This document shows positions 40,650 through 50,134 of a stretch of DNA of 64,000 bases, piece after piece; within the stretch, counting starts at the first letter, position 1, and each line of letters opens with the position of its first letter. The notes under the pieces were generated by a model. That model saw only the letters and a list, made by a program, of their open reading frames with translations, had not been told where the DNA came from and did not search any database. A program made the position numbers and the translations under genes. This DNA comes from Crossiella cryophila. Its GTDB lineage: Bacteria > Actinomycetota > Actinomycetes > Mycobacteriales > Pseudonocardiaceae. Location: the NCBI RefSeq assembly GCF_014204915.1, contig NZ_JACHMH010000001.1:2046001-2110000 (forward strand), written 5' to 3'.

Positions 40650-41957
40650 GTGACCATCCTTTGCCTGGACGTCGGCTCGACCTGGACCAAGGCCGCGCTG
40701 CTCGGCCCGGACGGCACGCTGCTGGGCACCGCCCAGCACCCCACCACCCCGCCCGAGGTGCTCACCGGCATCAACGCGGTCACCGCCGCCCTGGACGCCG
40801 CCGAGGCCGAGGTGCTGGCCTGCTCCTCCGCCGGCGGCGGCCTGCGGCTGGCCGTGGTCGGCCAGGAACGGCTGGTCAGCGCGGAGGCGGCCTACCGGGT
40901 CGCGCTCTCGGCCGGGGCGAAGATCGTGCACGTGGCGGCTGGGGAGCTGGACGGGGCGGGCATCAGGGCGTTGCGGGCCAGTGCGCCGGACGTGCTGCTG
41001 CTGGTCGGCGGCACCGACGGCGGGGAGACCAGGGTGCTGGCGCACAACGTGGCGCGGGTGGCGGCGAACCGGTTGCGGGCGCCGGTGGTGCTGGCGGGCA
41101 ACCAGGACGTGCGGGCCGCGGCCACCGAGACGCTGCGCGCGGCCGGGCGGACCGTGATCGCCACCGACAACGTGCTGCCCGACGTGGGCGAACTGGCCCC
41201 AGGACCGGCCAGGGCGGCGATCAGGGAGATGTTCCTGACCCACGTCATCGGCGGCAAGGGCCTCTCCCGTGGGCCGCGGTTCCGGCGGCTGGTCCGGGCG
41301 GTCACGCCGGACGCGGTGCTGCGCGGGGTGGCCGAGCTGGCCTCGGTGCTGGCCGAGGCCGAATCCCCGGGCGCGGTGCTGGTGGTGGACGTGGGCGGGG
41401 CGACCACCGACGTCTACTCCGCGGTGTCCACTGTGGACGAACTGGCCGGGCGCAGCACGGTCGAGCTGCCGCCGGACCGGCGCACGGTGGAGGGCGACCT
41501 CGGCATGCGCTGGTCGGCCCCCGGCGTGCTGGCCGAGGCCACCGCGGAGCGACTGGTCGAACCGGCCGAGGCCGCGGAACTGGCACCGAAGGTGCAGTTC
41601 CGGGCGGGAGCGGTGGACTGGGTGCCGACGGAGGCCGGGGACATCGCGGTGGACGGCCGGATCGCCGAGCTGGCCGCGGTGATCGCGGTGCGCCGCCATC
41701 TGCGGCTGGTCGCCGGGCGGCTGGGACCGCAGGGCATCGGGCTGCTGGTGCTCTCCGGCGGCGTCTTCCGGCACGCCGGGCCCGAACGGGTGGCCGCCAC
41801 CGTGGCCACGCTGCGCGCCGATCCGGTGCTGCGACCGGTGCTGCGCAACGCCAGGGCCGTGGTGGACCAGAGTTACGTGCTCGCCCCGGCCGGCCTGCTC
41901 ACCGACGCCGGACACACCGCGGCCGCCCGCACCCTGCTCACCTCGACGCTGACCTAG
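40650..41957 (+). CDS. Glutamate mutase MutL-like protein
   Basis: 435 residues, actin/Hsp70-like ATPase fold of the MutL/GlmL family (not the mismatch-repair MutL). MTILCLDVGSTWTKAALL is the first phosphate loop, DVLLLVGGTDGGET the second, and VLVVDVGGATTDVYS the third. Family members sit in glutamate mutase operons and may reactivate the B12 enzyme. No mutase genes are nearby. GTG 40650 lacks a Shine-Dalgarno but TAGCGT lies 6 nt upstream, so it is probably leaderless. The 3' end overlaps the convergent gene by 4 nt. Confidence 0.85.
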   Translation: MTILCLDVGSTWTKAALLGPDGTLLGTAQHPTTPPEVLTGINAVTAALDAAEAEVLACSSAGGGLRLAVVGQERLVSAEAAYRVALSAGAKIVHVAAGELDGAGIRALRASAPDVLLLVGGTDGGETRVLAHNVARVAANRLRAPVVLAGNQDVRAAATETLRAAGRTVIATDNVLPDVGELAPGPARAAIREMFLTHVIGGKGLSRGPRFRRLVRAVTPDAVLRGVAELASVLAEAESPGAVLVVDVGGATTDVYSAVSTVDELAGRSTVELPPDRRTVEGDLGMRWSAPGVLAEATAERLVEPAEAAELAPKVQFRAGAVDWVPTEAGDIAVDGRIAELAAVIAVRRHLRLVAGRLGPQGIGLLVLSGGVFRHAGPERVAATVATLRADPVLRPVLRNARAVVDQSYVLAPAGLLTDAGHTAAARTLLTSTLT

Positions 41958-44350
41958 GGCTTCTCCAGTCCGGCCGCGATGCTCACCGCCCGGTCCCACT
42001 CCGGATCCGGCTGGTACTCCACATGTCCGAGCACCCCTGGCGCCCAGCGGCGCAACGGGAACGGGCCGCGCATCGGGTCCGGCAGCCAGTGGTCCCCGCC
42101 CAGCACCAGCGCGCCGTGCGGGCCGACCTTGGCCGCGGGCAGCGGACCGGTGCTGCCGTCCGCGCGGAAGCCCACACCCAGCATCCGGCCGTCGTAGACC
42201 TGCCGCGCCCAGGTGGTCACCGCGCCGCCGAGCGGATCGGTGCCGCGGCACAGCGACCGCCACCGCCCGCCCAGTTCGCCGTGCAGCTTGGCCAGCGAGC
42301 TGTGTGGCACCACCGCCGGGAACGCCCTCGGGTACGCCCACTGCAACTGCGACCCGGCGGTGACCAGGCCGATCCGCTCCCGATCATGCGCGGAGCAGGT
42401 CTCCAGCAGCCGGGACACCGCCACCGCGGCCAGTAAACTGCCCTGGCTGTGCCCGACCAGCACCACCCGGTTGCCCGGCGCCTTCAGGTGCTCCTCGGCC
42501 CTGGCCACCAGCTCCGGCACCACCTTCATCGCGTAACACGGCGGCACGGTCGGATGCGCCTCCCGCGGCCAGAACGCGGCCAGGTCGGCCAGCACGCCCA
42601 CCTGCTTGGCCCGCTCCGGATGCCGCGCGGCCAGCCACACCAGGTACAGCAGCCCGCCGCCCAGCAGGGCCAGCGCCACCACCCCGGCCCCGGACAGCGG
42701 GGCCAGCCCGGTCGGCAGCGGCACGCCCAGCGCCTGCCCGGTCACCGAGGCCGCCGCGCCGACGCCGAGCAGTCCGGCGAAGCAGATCAGCACCTGGTGC
42801 GCGTGCCGACGCTGCCACTCCGCCTGCCGCCAGGCCCTGGCCGCGCGGGCCTCGTCCTGCGGCCGGTCCTTGTGCAGCAGCGCGACCTCTGGCGGGACGA
42901 AGGTGCCGCGCCGCTTGCGCAGCCGCCCCAGCAGCACCAGCACCGGCGCGCACAGCACCAGCGCGGTCAGCGCCACCCCGGCCGCGGTGCCCCACACCAG
43001 GGTCACCCAGCGGTATCCGTCGGGCAGCACCAGCCGCACCGGGGTCAGCACCTGCTCGAAGGTGATCGCGATCCCGGAGCCGAACCCGCCGCCCAGCAAC
43101 CCGGCCAGCCCGAGCACCGGCGCGGCCATCCAGCCACCGGCCCACGGCCGCAGTCCGCGCGGCAGCTTCCGCCAGGTCGAGCGGGCCAGCAGGGCGGCTG
43201 GGATCAGCAGCAGCCCGAACAGCACACAGCACAGCCCGAGCCCGACCGCGATGCCCTGCACGGTGGCGTCGGAGGCGGCCAGCGGCCCGGACAGCTCCGG
43301 CGCGAACGCCGCCGAGGCGCCCAGCAGGGCCAGCGCGGCCAGCACCAGCATCCGCCGCGGCGCGGGCGCCAGCGCGGCCCGCAGCCAGCGCCCGGCCCGG
43401 TCCGGGTGGCTGCCGTTGGGGTCGTCCAGCAGCAGCACGCCCAGCGCGCACAGCCCGAGGATCAGCAGGGTGGTGCTCCACAGCGCGGTCAGGTCGGCCC
43501 GGAGCGGACCCAGCGGACCACCCAGCAGCAGCCAGGCCACCGTGGCCAGCGCGGCCGTGGTGTGCAGGCCGCGCAGTGCCGGGGTGTCCGGATCGGCGGC
43601 CACGCCCGCGCCCGGCAGGCTGGACATCGCGTGACCCGGCGGGTCCGCGGCCGGCTGCGGCACGGACAGCTCCCAGTCCACCCCGGAGACCCGGAACAGC
43701 ACCCCGATCGCGAGCAGCACCGGCAGCAGTCCGGAGATCATCCGCAACGTGGGGGAGTCCCGCAGCCAGGTTGGCGTCAGCCCGCCCGCGCACTCCAGCG
43801 CGGGGGAGAGGCACTGCGCCGCGATCAGGTCCAGCGAGACCACCGCGAACTGCCCGATGAACAGCATGGTCAGCCCGAGCGCGGCCAGCCGGAGCAACGC
43901 CCGCAGCACCGTGCCCAGCCCCCGCGCCACCCGGGAACCCGGCGGTACGGGCGGCAGCATCCAGTGCGCGACGTTGGCCAGGGTGAACGGGAACAGCAGC
44001 GCCCAGGTGGCCTTGGCCACACCGCCGGAGGTCATCGCACCCCAGACGTAGCCCTCCACGACCCGGGAGATCGGCCGCCCGCCCAGTGACAGCGAGGGCC
44101 CGGCCACCGGCCGGTCCATCCGGTCGGCGGGCCGCACCACCCGGCCCAGTCCGTCCCCGGCCACGTCTACGGCGCTGGCAGAGCCGGTGACCGACTCCGG
44201 AGTGGCCCCCAGCACCCCCGGCACACGCAGCTCGATGACACGGGTGTCGGGACCGGGGAGAAGCACAGTCAACTCCGAACATGTGATCTTGTGGTGTCCC
44301 GGCTCACAGCGGAACCGGTGAAATCCAGCCGAGGGGTCATCTTCGGACAT
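41954..44350 (-). CDS. Multi-spanning membrane protein with C-terminal serine-hydrolase-like domain
   Basis: 798 residues. About a dozen hydrophobic helices between 105 and 590 (for example AALGLTMLFIGQFAVVSLDL, VLALAALLGAS-type segments). The C-terminal 200 residues are soluble and contain VVLVGHSQGSLLAAVAVSRL, a GxSxG nucleophile elbow of alpha/beta hydrolases, plus later His and Asp residues that could complete a triad. The N-terminal 90 residues are soluble. ATG 44350. A membrane-embedded lipase or esterase is the best guess; no close family is recognised. Confidence 0.75.
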   Translation of the reverse strand: MSEDDPSAGFHRFRCEPGHHKITCSELTVLLPGPDTRVIELRVPGVLGATPESVTGSASAVDVAGDGLGRVVRPADRMDRPVAGPSLSLGGRPISRVVEGYVWGAMTSGGVAKATWALLFPFTLANVAHWMLPPVPPGSRVARGLGTVLRALLRLAALGLTMLFIGQFAVVSLDLIAAQCLSPALECAGGLTPTWLRDSPTLRMISGLLPVLLAIGVLFRVSGVDWELSVPQPAADPPGHAMSSLPGAGVAADPDTPALRGLHTTAALATVAWLLLGGPLGPLRADLTALWSTTLLILGLCALGVLLLDDPNGSHPDRAGRWLRAALAPAPRRMLVLAALALLGASAAFAPELSGPLAASDATVQGIAVGLGLCCVLFGLLLIPAALLARSTWRKLPRGLRPWAGGWMAAPVLGLAGLLGGGFGSGIAITFEQVLTPVRLVLPDGYRWVTLVWGTAAGVALTALVLCAPVLVLLGRLRKRRGTFVPPEVALLHKDRPQDEARAARAWRQAEWQRRHAHQVLICFAGLLGVGAAASVTGQALGVPLPTGLAPLSGAGVVALALLGGGLLYLVWLAARHPERAKQVGVLADLAAFWPREAHPTVPPCYAMKVVPELVARAEEHLKAPGNRVVLVGHSQGSLLAAVAVSRLLETCSAHDRERIGLVTAGSQLQWAYPRAFPAVVPHSSLAKLHGELGGRWRSLCRGTDPLGGAVTTWARQVYDGRMLGVGFRADGSTGPLPAAKVGPHGALVLGGDHWLPDPMRGPFPLRRWAPGVLGHVEYQPDPEWDRAVSIAAGLEKP

Positions 44351-44439
44351 CGAGCTGTTGAATTACGTCATATGCCGTTCCCGGCGTGGCTGGTTGTAGG
44401 GTGGCCAGCGGATTCCCAAGACTTGGATGGAGCCGGTTC

Positions 44440-45903
<1,464 letters not shown>

Positions 45904-45928
45904 TCCTGCCGGTCAGTTCGGGTTTTTC

Positions 45929-45962
45929 ACGGCGGGCTCGTCCTTCGGGGCGGGCCCGCCGT
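45929..45962. terminator. Convergent terminator after ahcY
   Basis: 9-bp arms ACGGCGGGC / GCCCGCCGT with a 16-nt loop between ahcY and the convergent HTH gene. TTTTT precedes the stem at 45923-45927, which would be a U-tract for the opposite strand's A-run rather than for ahcY. Confidence 0.6.
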
Positions 45963-45967
45963 TCGTT

Positions 45968-46912
45968 TCAGCGCCAGTCCACCGCGATCCCGGCCAGTCC
46001 CGGTCCAGCGTCCGGGAAGTACGCGCTGACCAGGGCGTCGGCCGTGCACACGAGTTCCTCCGACTCCGCGGGCACCGCGTCCTCCCGCGCGAGCACCCGC
46101 CGCGTGCACCGCGCCGGCAGCGCCTTCCGGTTGAACCGCAGCTGCAACAGATACGACGCGCAGTGCGTGCGCAACATCCGGTGGTACCCCGGCGACTCCA
46201 CCCCGGTCCCGTCCGTCACCGAGTACTCGAAGACGTGCGTCTCCCCCTCGGCCAGCCGCCGGTCGAACAGCAGCTCGATCGCCAGCGCCCCCGGCCCGCC
46301 GTCCCGCCACCGCACCCGGCCCAGCCGGCAGCCCTCCTCGGCCCGGACGACCACCCGCGTCATGTCCGCGCCGTCATCTCCGTGATATACCGCCAGATAC
46401 CGATACGGCCCCGGCTGCACCGCCTTGACCACCAGTTTCGACCGCACGCTGCGCTGCACCCGGTCCGCGCCGAAGGTCACCACCTCCTGCACCATCCGGA
46501 CCCGCATCGAGGTGTTGCAGCGGTGCACCTCCGGTGCGGCGTCCAACTCCTCCAGCAGGTCCGCGGTGATCTTGCCGACCTCCACCAGGTCGGCGAAGGA
46601 GGTCGCCTTCTCCCGGTCGAAGCCCGGTGGCCGGTGTTGTGGGCCGACCAGCACCACCAGTGAGTCCGACGGCAGCCGCAGCACCGTCTCCAGTGCGCGC
46701 ACGGTGGGCAGGGAGGCCGGCATCTCGGGGTGGCGCATGCCGCGTTGCCAGTAGCTCAGGGTGGACTGGCCGGTGTTGATGCCCAGCCTGCCCAGGTGCG
46801 CGGTGATGCGGGCCAGGGACAGGCCGCGGCAGCTGATGGCCTCGCGCAGGGCGCGGTGGAACGGGCCGTAGCGCAGTGCGTCCACCAGGCCGTCGGGAAG
46901 TTCGGACACCAT
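45968..46912 (-). CDS. XRE-like HTH regulator with uncharacterised C-terminal domain
   Basis: 314 residues. The N-terminal HTH (about 15-60) reads FHRALREAISCRGLSLARIT then GINTGQSTLSYWQRGMRHPE. The rest (100-314) is beta-rich and not recognised; it includes YRYLAVYHGDDGADMTRVVV and HVFEYSVTDGTGVESPGYHR. ATG 46912 follows GGAAGG; the longer frame would read through palindromic operator-like sites. It is divergent from a secreted papain-like protease gene, and the palindromes in between are likely its targets. Confidence 0.8.
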   Translation of the reverse strand: MVSELPDGLVDALRYGPFHRALREAISCRGLSLARITAHLGRLGINTGQSTLSYWQRGMRHPEMPASLPTVRALETVLRLPSDSLVVLVGPQHRPPGFDREKATSFADLVEVGKITADLLEELDAAPEVHRCNTSMRVRMVQEVVTFGADRVQRSVRSKLVVKAVQPGPYRYLAVYHGDDGADMTRVVVRAEEGCRLGRVRWRDGGPGALAIELLFDRRLAEGETHVFEYSVTDGTGVESPGYHRMLRTHCASYLLQLRFNRKALPARCTRRVLAREDAVPAESEELVCTADALVSAYFPDAGPGLAGIAVDWR

Positions 46913-46937
46913 GCCACTTACCTTCCAGCCGCGATTT

Positions 46938-46969
46938 TCACGGCCTGTGAACGTGCTGTGAACGTTCAC
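46938..46969. promoter_or_regulatory. Palindromic operator cluster between HTH gene and protease gene
   Basis: TCAC-N5-GTGA (46938-46950), GTGAACGT (46947-46954) and the perfect 12-bp palindrome GTGAACGTTCAC (46958-46969) overlap in 32 bp, starting 26 bp upstream of the HTH gene. The repeated GTGAACGT half-site suggests cooperative binding and autoregulation. Downstream to 47204 nothing further is recognised. Confidence 0.55.
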
Positions 46970-47204
46970 GGTAACCACCCGGACGTGGTTGATCCAAGAG
47001 TAAACAAGGCTGGTCAGGCGGGCCGTTCACGCGTTCGCGGGACACCGCCCACCCCGGAACGGTCCTGCGTGAGGAAGAACACCAACCAAGGTCGGTTGCC
47101 GCTCAACCGTTTGCGCCCGACTCTTCCGCAACCACCGCCCGACCTGCCCACGCCAACCCTGCGGCGTGCGGTCACCGGGCGGACCGGCGAGAGGAGAGAC
47201 CACC

Positions 47205-47837
47205 GTGTCACGGAGGTCCGAACTACGTAGAGCTGTGGCCGGGATGGCCGCGGTTCTCGCCAGCTGGTTGCTCATCCCTGTCCCCGGAGCCTTCGCCGCA
47301 CCGGCCCCGGCCATCGAACAGGCGGCGTCCGCCCAGAGCATCGCGGCCCTGCCCGCCGCCTACCGCGTCAACATCACCATGCAGGCCCAGGAGAAGACCA
47401 ACTGGTGCTGGGCCGCCGCAGGCAACACCATCGCCGCCTGGCACGGCCTCTCGGTCAGCCAGAACCACTTCTGCGCGCTGGCCAAGAACCGGGCCACCGG
47501 CTCGGCCTGCCCCAACGACCAGGCCCACCTCGGCGAGGTGCAGAACGCCCTGCGCAGGCTCAACTTCACCAACCCAGGCCAGTACCTGAGCAACACCCTG
47601 AGCTACGCGGGCATCCAGCAGCAGACCGCGGCCGACCAGCCGGTCGAGACCCGCATCGGCTGGCAGTCCGGCGGTGGCCACATGCACGTGCTCTACGGCT
47701 ACGACACCACCAAGAGCTGGGTGTACTGGGGCGACCCGTGGCAGTCCAGCAATCGCTACAACTGGGCCACCTACAACTACTACCGCAGCAACTCGAGCTT
47801 CACCTGGACGCACACGCTGACCGGGATCAGGAGGTGA
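47205..47837 (+). CDS. Secreted papain-like cysteine protease (AvrRpt2/C70-like)
   Basis: 210 residues. A signal peptide (about 1-32: basic RRSELRRAVAG, hydrophobic MAAVLASWLLIPV, cleavage near AFAA) is followed by the protease domain. The catalytic Cys is in QEKTNWCWAAAGNTIAAW, His in GGGHMHVLYGYD and the Asp/Asn in WVYWGDPW, the pattern of C70/C39-like papain enzymes. GTG 47205 follows GAGGAGAG. The next gene begins 5 nt after the stop. Substrate unknown. Confidence 0.88.
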   Translation: MSRRSELRRAVAGMAAVLASWLLIPVPGAFAAPAPAIEQAASAQSIAALPAAYRVNITMQAQEKTNWCWAAAGNTIAAWHGLSVSQNHFCALAKNRATGSACPNDQAHLGEVQNALRRLNFTNPGQYLSNTLSYAGIQQQTAADQPVETRIGWQSGGGHMHVLYGYDTTKSWVYWGDPWQSSNRYNWATYNYYRSNSSFTWTHTLTGIRR

Positions 47838-47842
47838 GCGCG

Positions 47843-48613
47843 ATGCGCGGGATCACCAGGACGCTCGTGACCGCGGCACTGGGCGCGGGCCTGCTGCTGG
47901 CCAACGGCTGGGGCGCCAGCGCGGCGCCGGCGGCGAACGAGCCCTCGGCCCAGGACCTGGCCGCGGCGGCCCAGGTCGCGGACAGCCCCTCGGTGCGGGC
48001 CACCCTCGGCAAGTTCTTCCAGGCCGACCCGAAGAACTCCTCCACCGGCGGCCTGTCCTCCACCGGTGGCGCGCCCGGCCTGGACGCGGAGATCGCGGTC
48101 GCGCCGCGGCCGGTGCCGGTCTACCAGCTCGCCAAGGACTTCGTGGCGGGCCGCGGCCAGGCGCCCGGCGCGCTGGCCTACGTCGCGGTGCCGGCCACCG
48201 GCGCGGGTGGTGTGCGCGCGACGTTGTGGACGGTGCGGGACGAACGCGGGAGCTGGCAGGTCGGCAACATCGCCTCCGGTGACCGGGAACGCCAGTTCGC
48301 CGACAAGCTGCCGCAGGGCGCGTACCTGTTGCAGGAACCGCAGATCGACGCCTGGTACGCCGTGCAGGGTGACACCGTCCGCCGCCTCGACGGCGACGGC
48401 GCGAGTGTCTCCATCGCGGACTACCAGCGCGCCGTCGCCGCCAAGTACGGCGACAAGCAGGCCGACTCGAACTACGCCCAGCGCGGCCAGGCCGGTGGTT
48501 ACGGCTACGCCGCTCCCGCGACCGAGGGCGGCTCCCTGCCGCTGGTCCTCGTGTTGCTGGGCTCCCTGCTGGTGATCGGGTTCGGCTCGGTGTTCCTGCG
48601 CCGCAAGGCGTAG
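47843..48613 (+). CDS. Exported, C-terminally membrane-anchored hypothetical protein
   Basis: 256 residues. Signal peptide (MRGITRTLVTAALGAGLLLA...GASAAPA), an extracellular alpha/beta-looking region (about 75-200), and a C-terminal hydrophobic helix (LPLVLVLLGSLLVIGFGSVF) ending LRRKA. No LPxTG motif, so it is membrane-anchored rather than sortase-linked. ATG 47843 follows AGGAGG by 8 nt; GTG 47834 overlapping the protease stop is an alternative. Co-transcribed with the protease, it could be its anchor, substrate or inhibitor. No family is recognised. Confidence 0.78.
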   Translation: MRGITRTLVTAALGAGLLLANGWGASAAPAANEPSAQDLAAAAQVADSPSVRATLGKFFQADPKNSSTGGLSSTGGAPGLDAEIAVAPRPVPVYQLAKDFVAGRGQAPGALAYVAVPATGAGGVRATLWTVRDERGSWQVGNIASGDRERQFADKLPQGAYLLQEPQIDAWYAVQGDTVRRLDGDGASVSIADYQRAVAAKYGDKQADSNYAQRGQAGGYGYAAPATEGGSLPLVLVLLGSLLVIGFGSVFLRRKA

Positions 48614-48623
48614 CGAACACCAG

Positions 48624-48672
48624 GAGTCCCACGGGGCGGGTGTTGCCCGGAAGCCCCCGCCCCGTGGGACTC
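48624..48672 (+). terminator. Strong hairpin terminator after the protease operon
   Basis: A perfect 17-bp stem GAGTCCCACGGGGCGGG / CCCGCCCCGTGGGACTC with a 15-nt loop, 11 nt after the stop. No T-tract. Separates the protease pair from tmk. Confidence 0.8.
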
Positions 48673-48698
48673 ATCCCCGCGTCGGGTTAGATGACGGC

Positions 48699-49346
48699 GT
48701 GGGTCGACTGGTGGTCATCGAGGGTCTGGACGGCGCGGGCAAGCGCACGCTCGCCGACGCGCTCACCGCGGAACTGACCAGGCTGGGCAGGACGGTGGCC
48801 CGGCGGGCCTTCCCCCGCTACGGCGAGGACGTGCACGCCGACCTGGTCCGGGACGCGCTACAGGGCCGCCTCGGCGACACCGTGGACTCGGTCTACGCGA
48901 TGGCCGTGCTCTACGCGCTGGACCGGCGCGGCGCCGCCGACTCGCTGCGCGCCGACCTGGCCGCGCACGACGTGGTCCTGCTGGACCGCTACGTCGCCTC
49001 CAACGCCGCCTACTGCGCGGCCCGGCTGCACCAGGACGCGCACGGCGAGTTCGTCGGCTGGGCCTACGACCTGGAGATCCGCCGCTTCGGCCTGCCAGTG
49101 CCCGACCTGCACCTGCTGCTGCAGGTCCCGGTCGAGGTGGCCGCGGCCCGCGCGGTGCACCGGGAGGCGGTGGAGGCCGACCGGGCCCGCGACTCCTACG
49201 AGACCGACGCCGGCCTGCAGGCCCGCTGCGCCAAGGTCTACCAGCAGCTGGCCGCCGAGCACTGGCTGGCCGACTGGCACGTGGTCGACGGCGTCACCGA
49301 GGTCGATTTCGCCCGTCTGGCCGCCCGGACCCTCGGTTCGAGCTAG
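48699..49346 (+). CDS. tmk: Thymidylate kinase
   Basis: 215 residues. Phosphorylates dTMP to dTDP. The P-loop EGLDGAGKRTLADAL has Arg where most kinases have Ser, as in mycobacterial Tmk. LLDRYVASNAAYCAARLHQD is the DRY/substrate region. GTG 48699 has no Shine-Dalgarno; TTAGAT lies 6 nt before it and may be the -10 of a leaderless message. It heads the tmk-(VOC)-mtrA-mtrB-lpqB block, as Rv3247c does. The end overlaps the convergent VOC gene by 4 nt. Confidence 0.94.
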   Translation: MGRLVVIEGLDGAGKRTLADALTAELTRLGRTVARRAFPRYGEDVHADLVRDALQGRLGDTVDSVYAMAVLYALDRRGAADSLRADLAAHDVVLLDRYVASNAAYCAARLHQDAHGEFVGWAYDLEIRRFGLPVPDLHLLLQVPVEVAAARAVHREAVEADRARDSYETDAGLQARCAKVYQQLAAEHWLADWHVVDGVTEVDFARLAARTLGSS

Positions 49347-49831
49347 AACGCGCCGACCAAATCTCCACCCCATCGGGTGATTTCCGCGTCCAGGTCCAGT
49401 GGCAACGTCGTGGGGTTGGCCCGCATCTCCGCTGTCACCTTGGGCAACGGAACCAGCCAGGAAACCTCGAATTCCAGCCCGTCCGGGTCCTTGGCGTAGA
49501 GCGCCTTGGTTGTGATGTGGTCCGAGGCCCCCACCAGCGCGCCCACCGTGCGCAATCGGTTGGCGTACTCGGCCAGCTCGTGCAGCGTGCCCACCGACCA
49601 GGCCAGGTGGTAGAGCCCCACGCTGTCCCGGCCCGCGGTGGACGGGCCCGCGTGGTCGCCGATCTGGAACAGGCCGAGATCGTGGTCGTTGTCGGATCCC
49701 TCGGCCTGCAGGAAGGCCGCGCCGGGGAACTGGTGCACCACCCGGAAACCGAGAATGTCCTGGTAGAAGGCCAGGCTGCGGGTCACGTCGCGGACGTAGA
49801 GGACAGCGTGGTTGAGACGCCGGATGGCCAT
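49343..49831 (-). CDS. VOC (glyoxalase/dioxygenase) superfamily protein
   Basis: 162 residues. Two VOC modules: NHAVLYVRDVTRSLAFYQDI (first metal His) and GLYHLAWSVGTLHELAEYAN (second His), ending with ALYAKDPDGLEFEVSW where the Glu ligand sits. It resembles ring-cleaving dioxygenases or glyoxalases. ATG 49831 follows GTGGAGGG; the longer frame upstream passes through operator-like repeats. It is inserted between tmk and mtrA, absent at this place in mycobacteria. Substrate unknown. Confidence 0.87.
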   Translation of the reverse strand: MAIRRLNHAVLYVRDVTRSLAFYQDILGFRVVHQFPGAAFLQAEGSDNDHDLGLFQIGDHAGPSTAGRDSVGLYHLAWSVGTLHELAEYANRLRTVGALVGASDHITTKALYAKDPDGLEFEVSWLVPLPKVTAEMRANPTTLPLDLDAEITRWGGDLVGAF

Positions 49832-49851
49832 CGAGGTTCCCTCCACTGGTA

Positions 49852-49894
49852 GTTCAATGTTCAACTTACCGCCGGATAGGTTGACAAAGTTGAC
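49852..49894. promoter_or_regulatory. Repeat operator upstream of the VOC gene
   Basis: GTTCAATGTTCAAC (49852-49865) and GTTGACAAAGTTGAC (49880-49894) are two pairs of related half-sites. Such spaced repeats are typical of MarR- or ArsR-type operators. TTGACT (49890-49895) with TAACGC 18 nt later (49914-49919) could be a promoter reading toward mtrA. Regulator not identified; no MarR gene is nearby. Confidence 0.4.
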
Positions 49895-50134
49895 TCGATT
49901 GGTCGCAAATCGGTAACGCGGGGCAATGGGCGAGCGCTGTAGGCGGTGAACGGCAACGTTGCCGGGGCCGTCGGGCGGGAGGTCGTGATGGACAGGCACA
50001 CGCGAATAACTCTGGGTAACCGCCCGATCGGGCAGTCGATGGGCCCGCCGGGGGCTCAATCGATAACGAACGGGTCTGCAAACGGCGGCAATGGTCAACG
50101 GGTGGTTCGCACCCGGGTAGCGGGCAGTGGAAAC

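Noticed and set aside
44351-44439. S-adenosylhomocysteine riboswitch before ahcY
   Set aside because: The 90-nt leader lacks the conserved core and pairing I would expect; a covariance search would be needed to reopen it.
47829-47842. GTG 47834 as start of the anchored protein
   Set aside because: It overlaps the ribosome site AGGAGG; ATG 47843 has the ideal 8-nt spacing.
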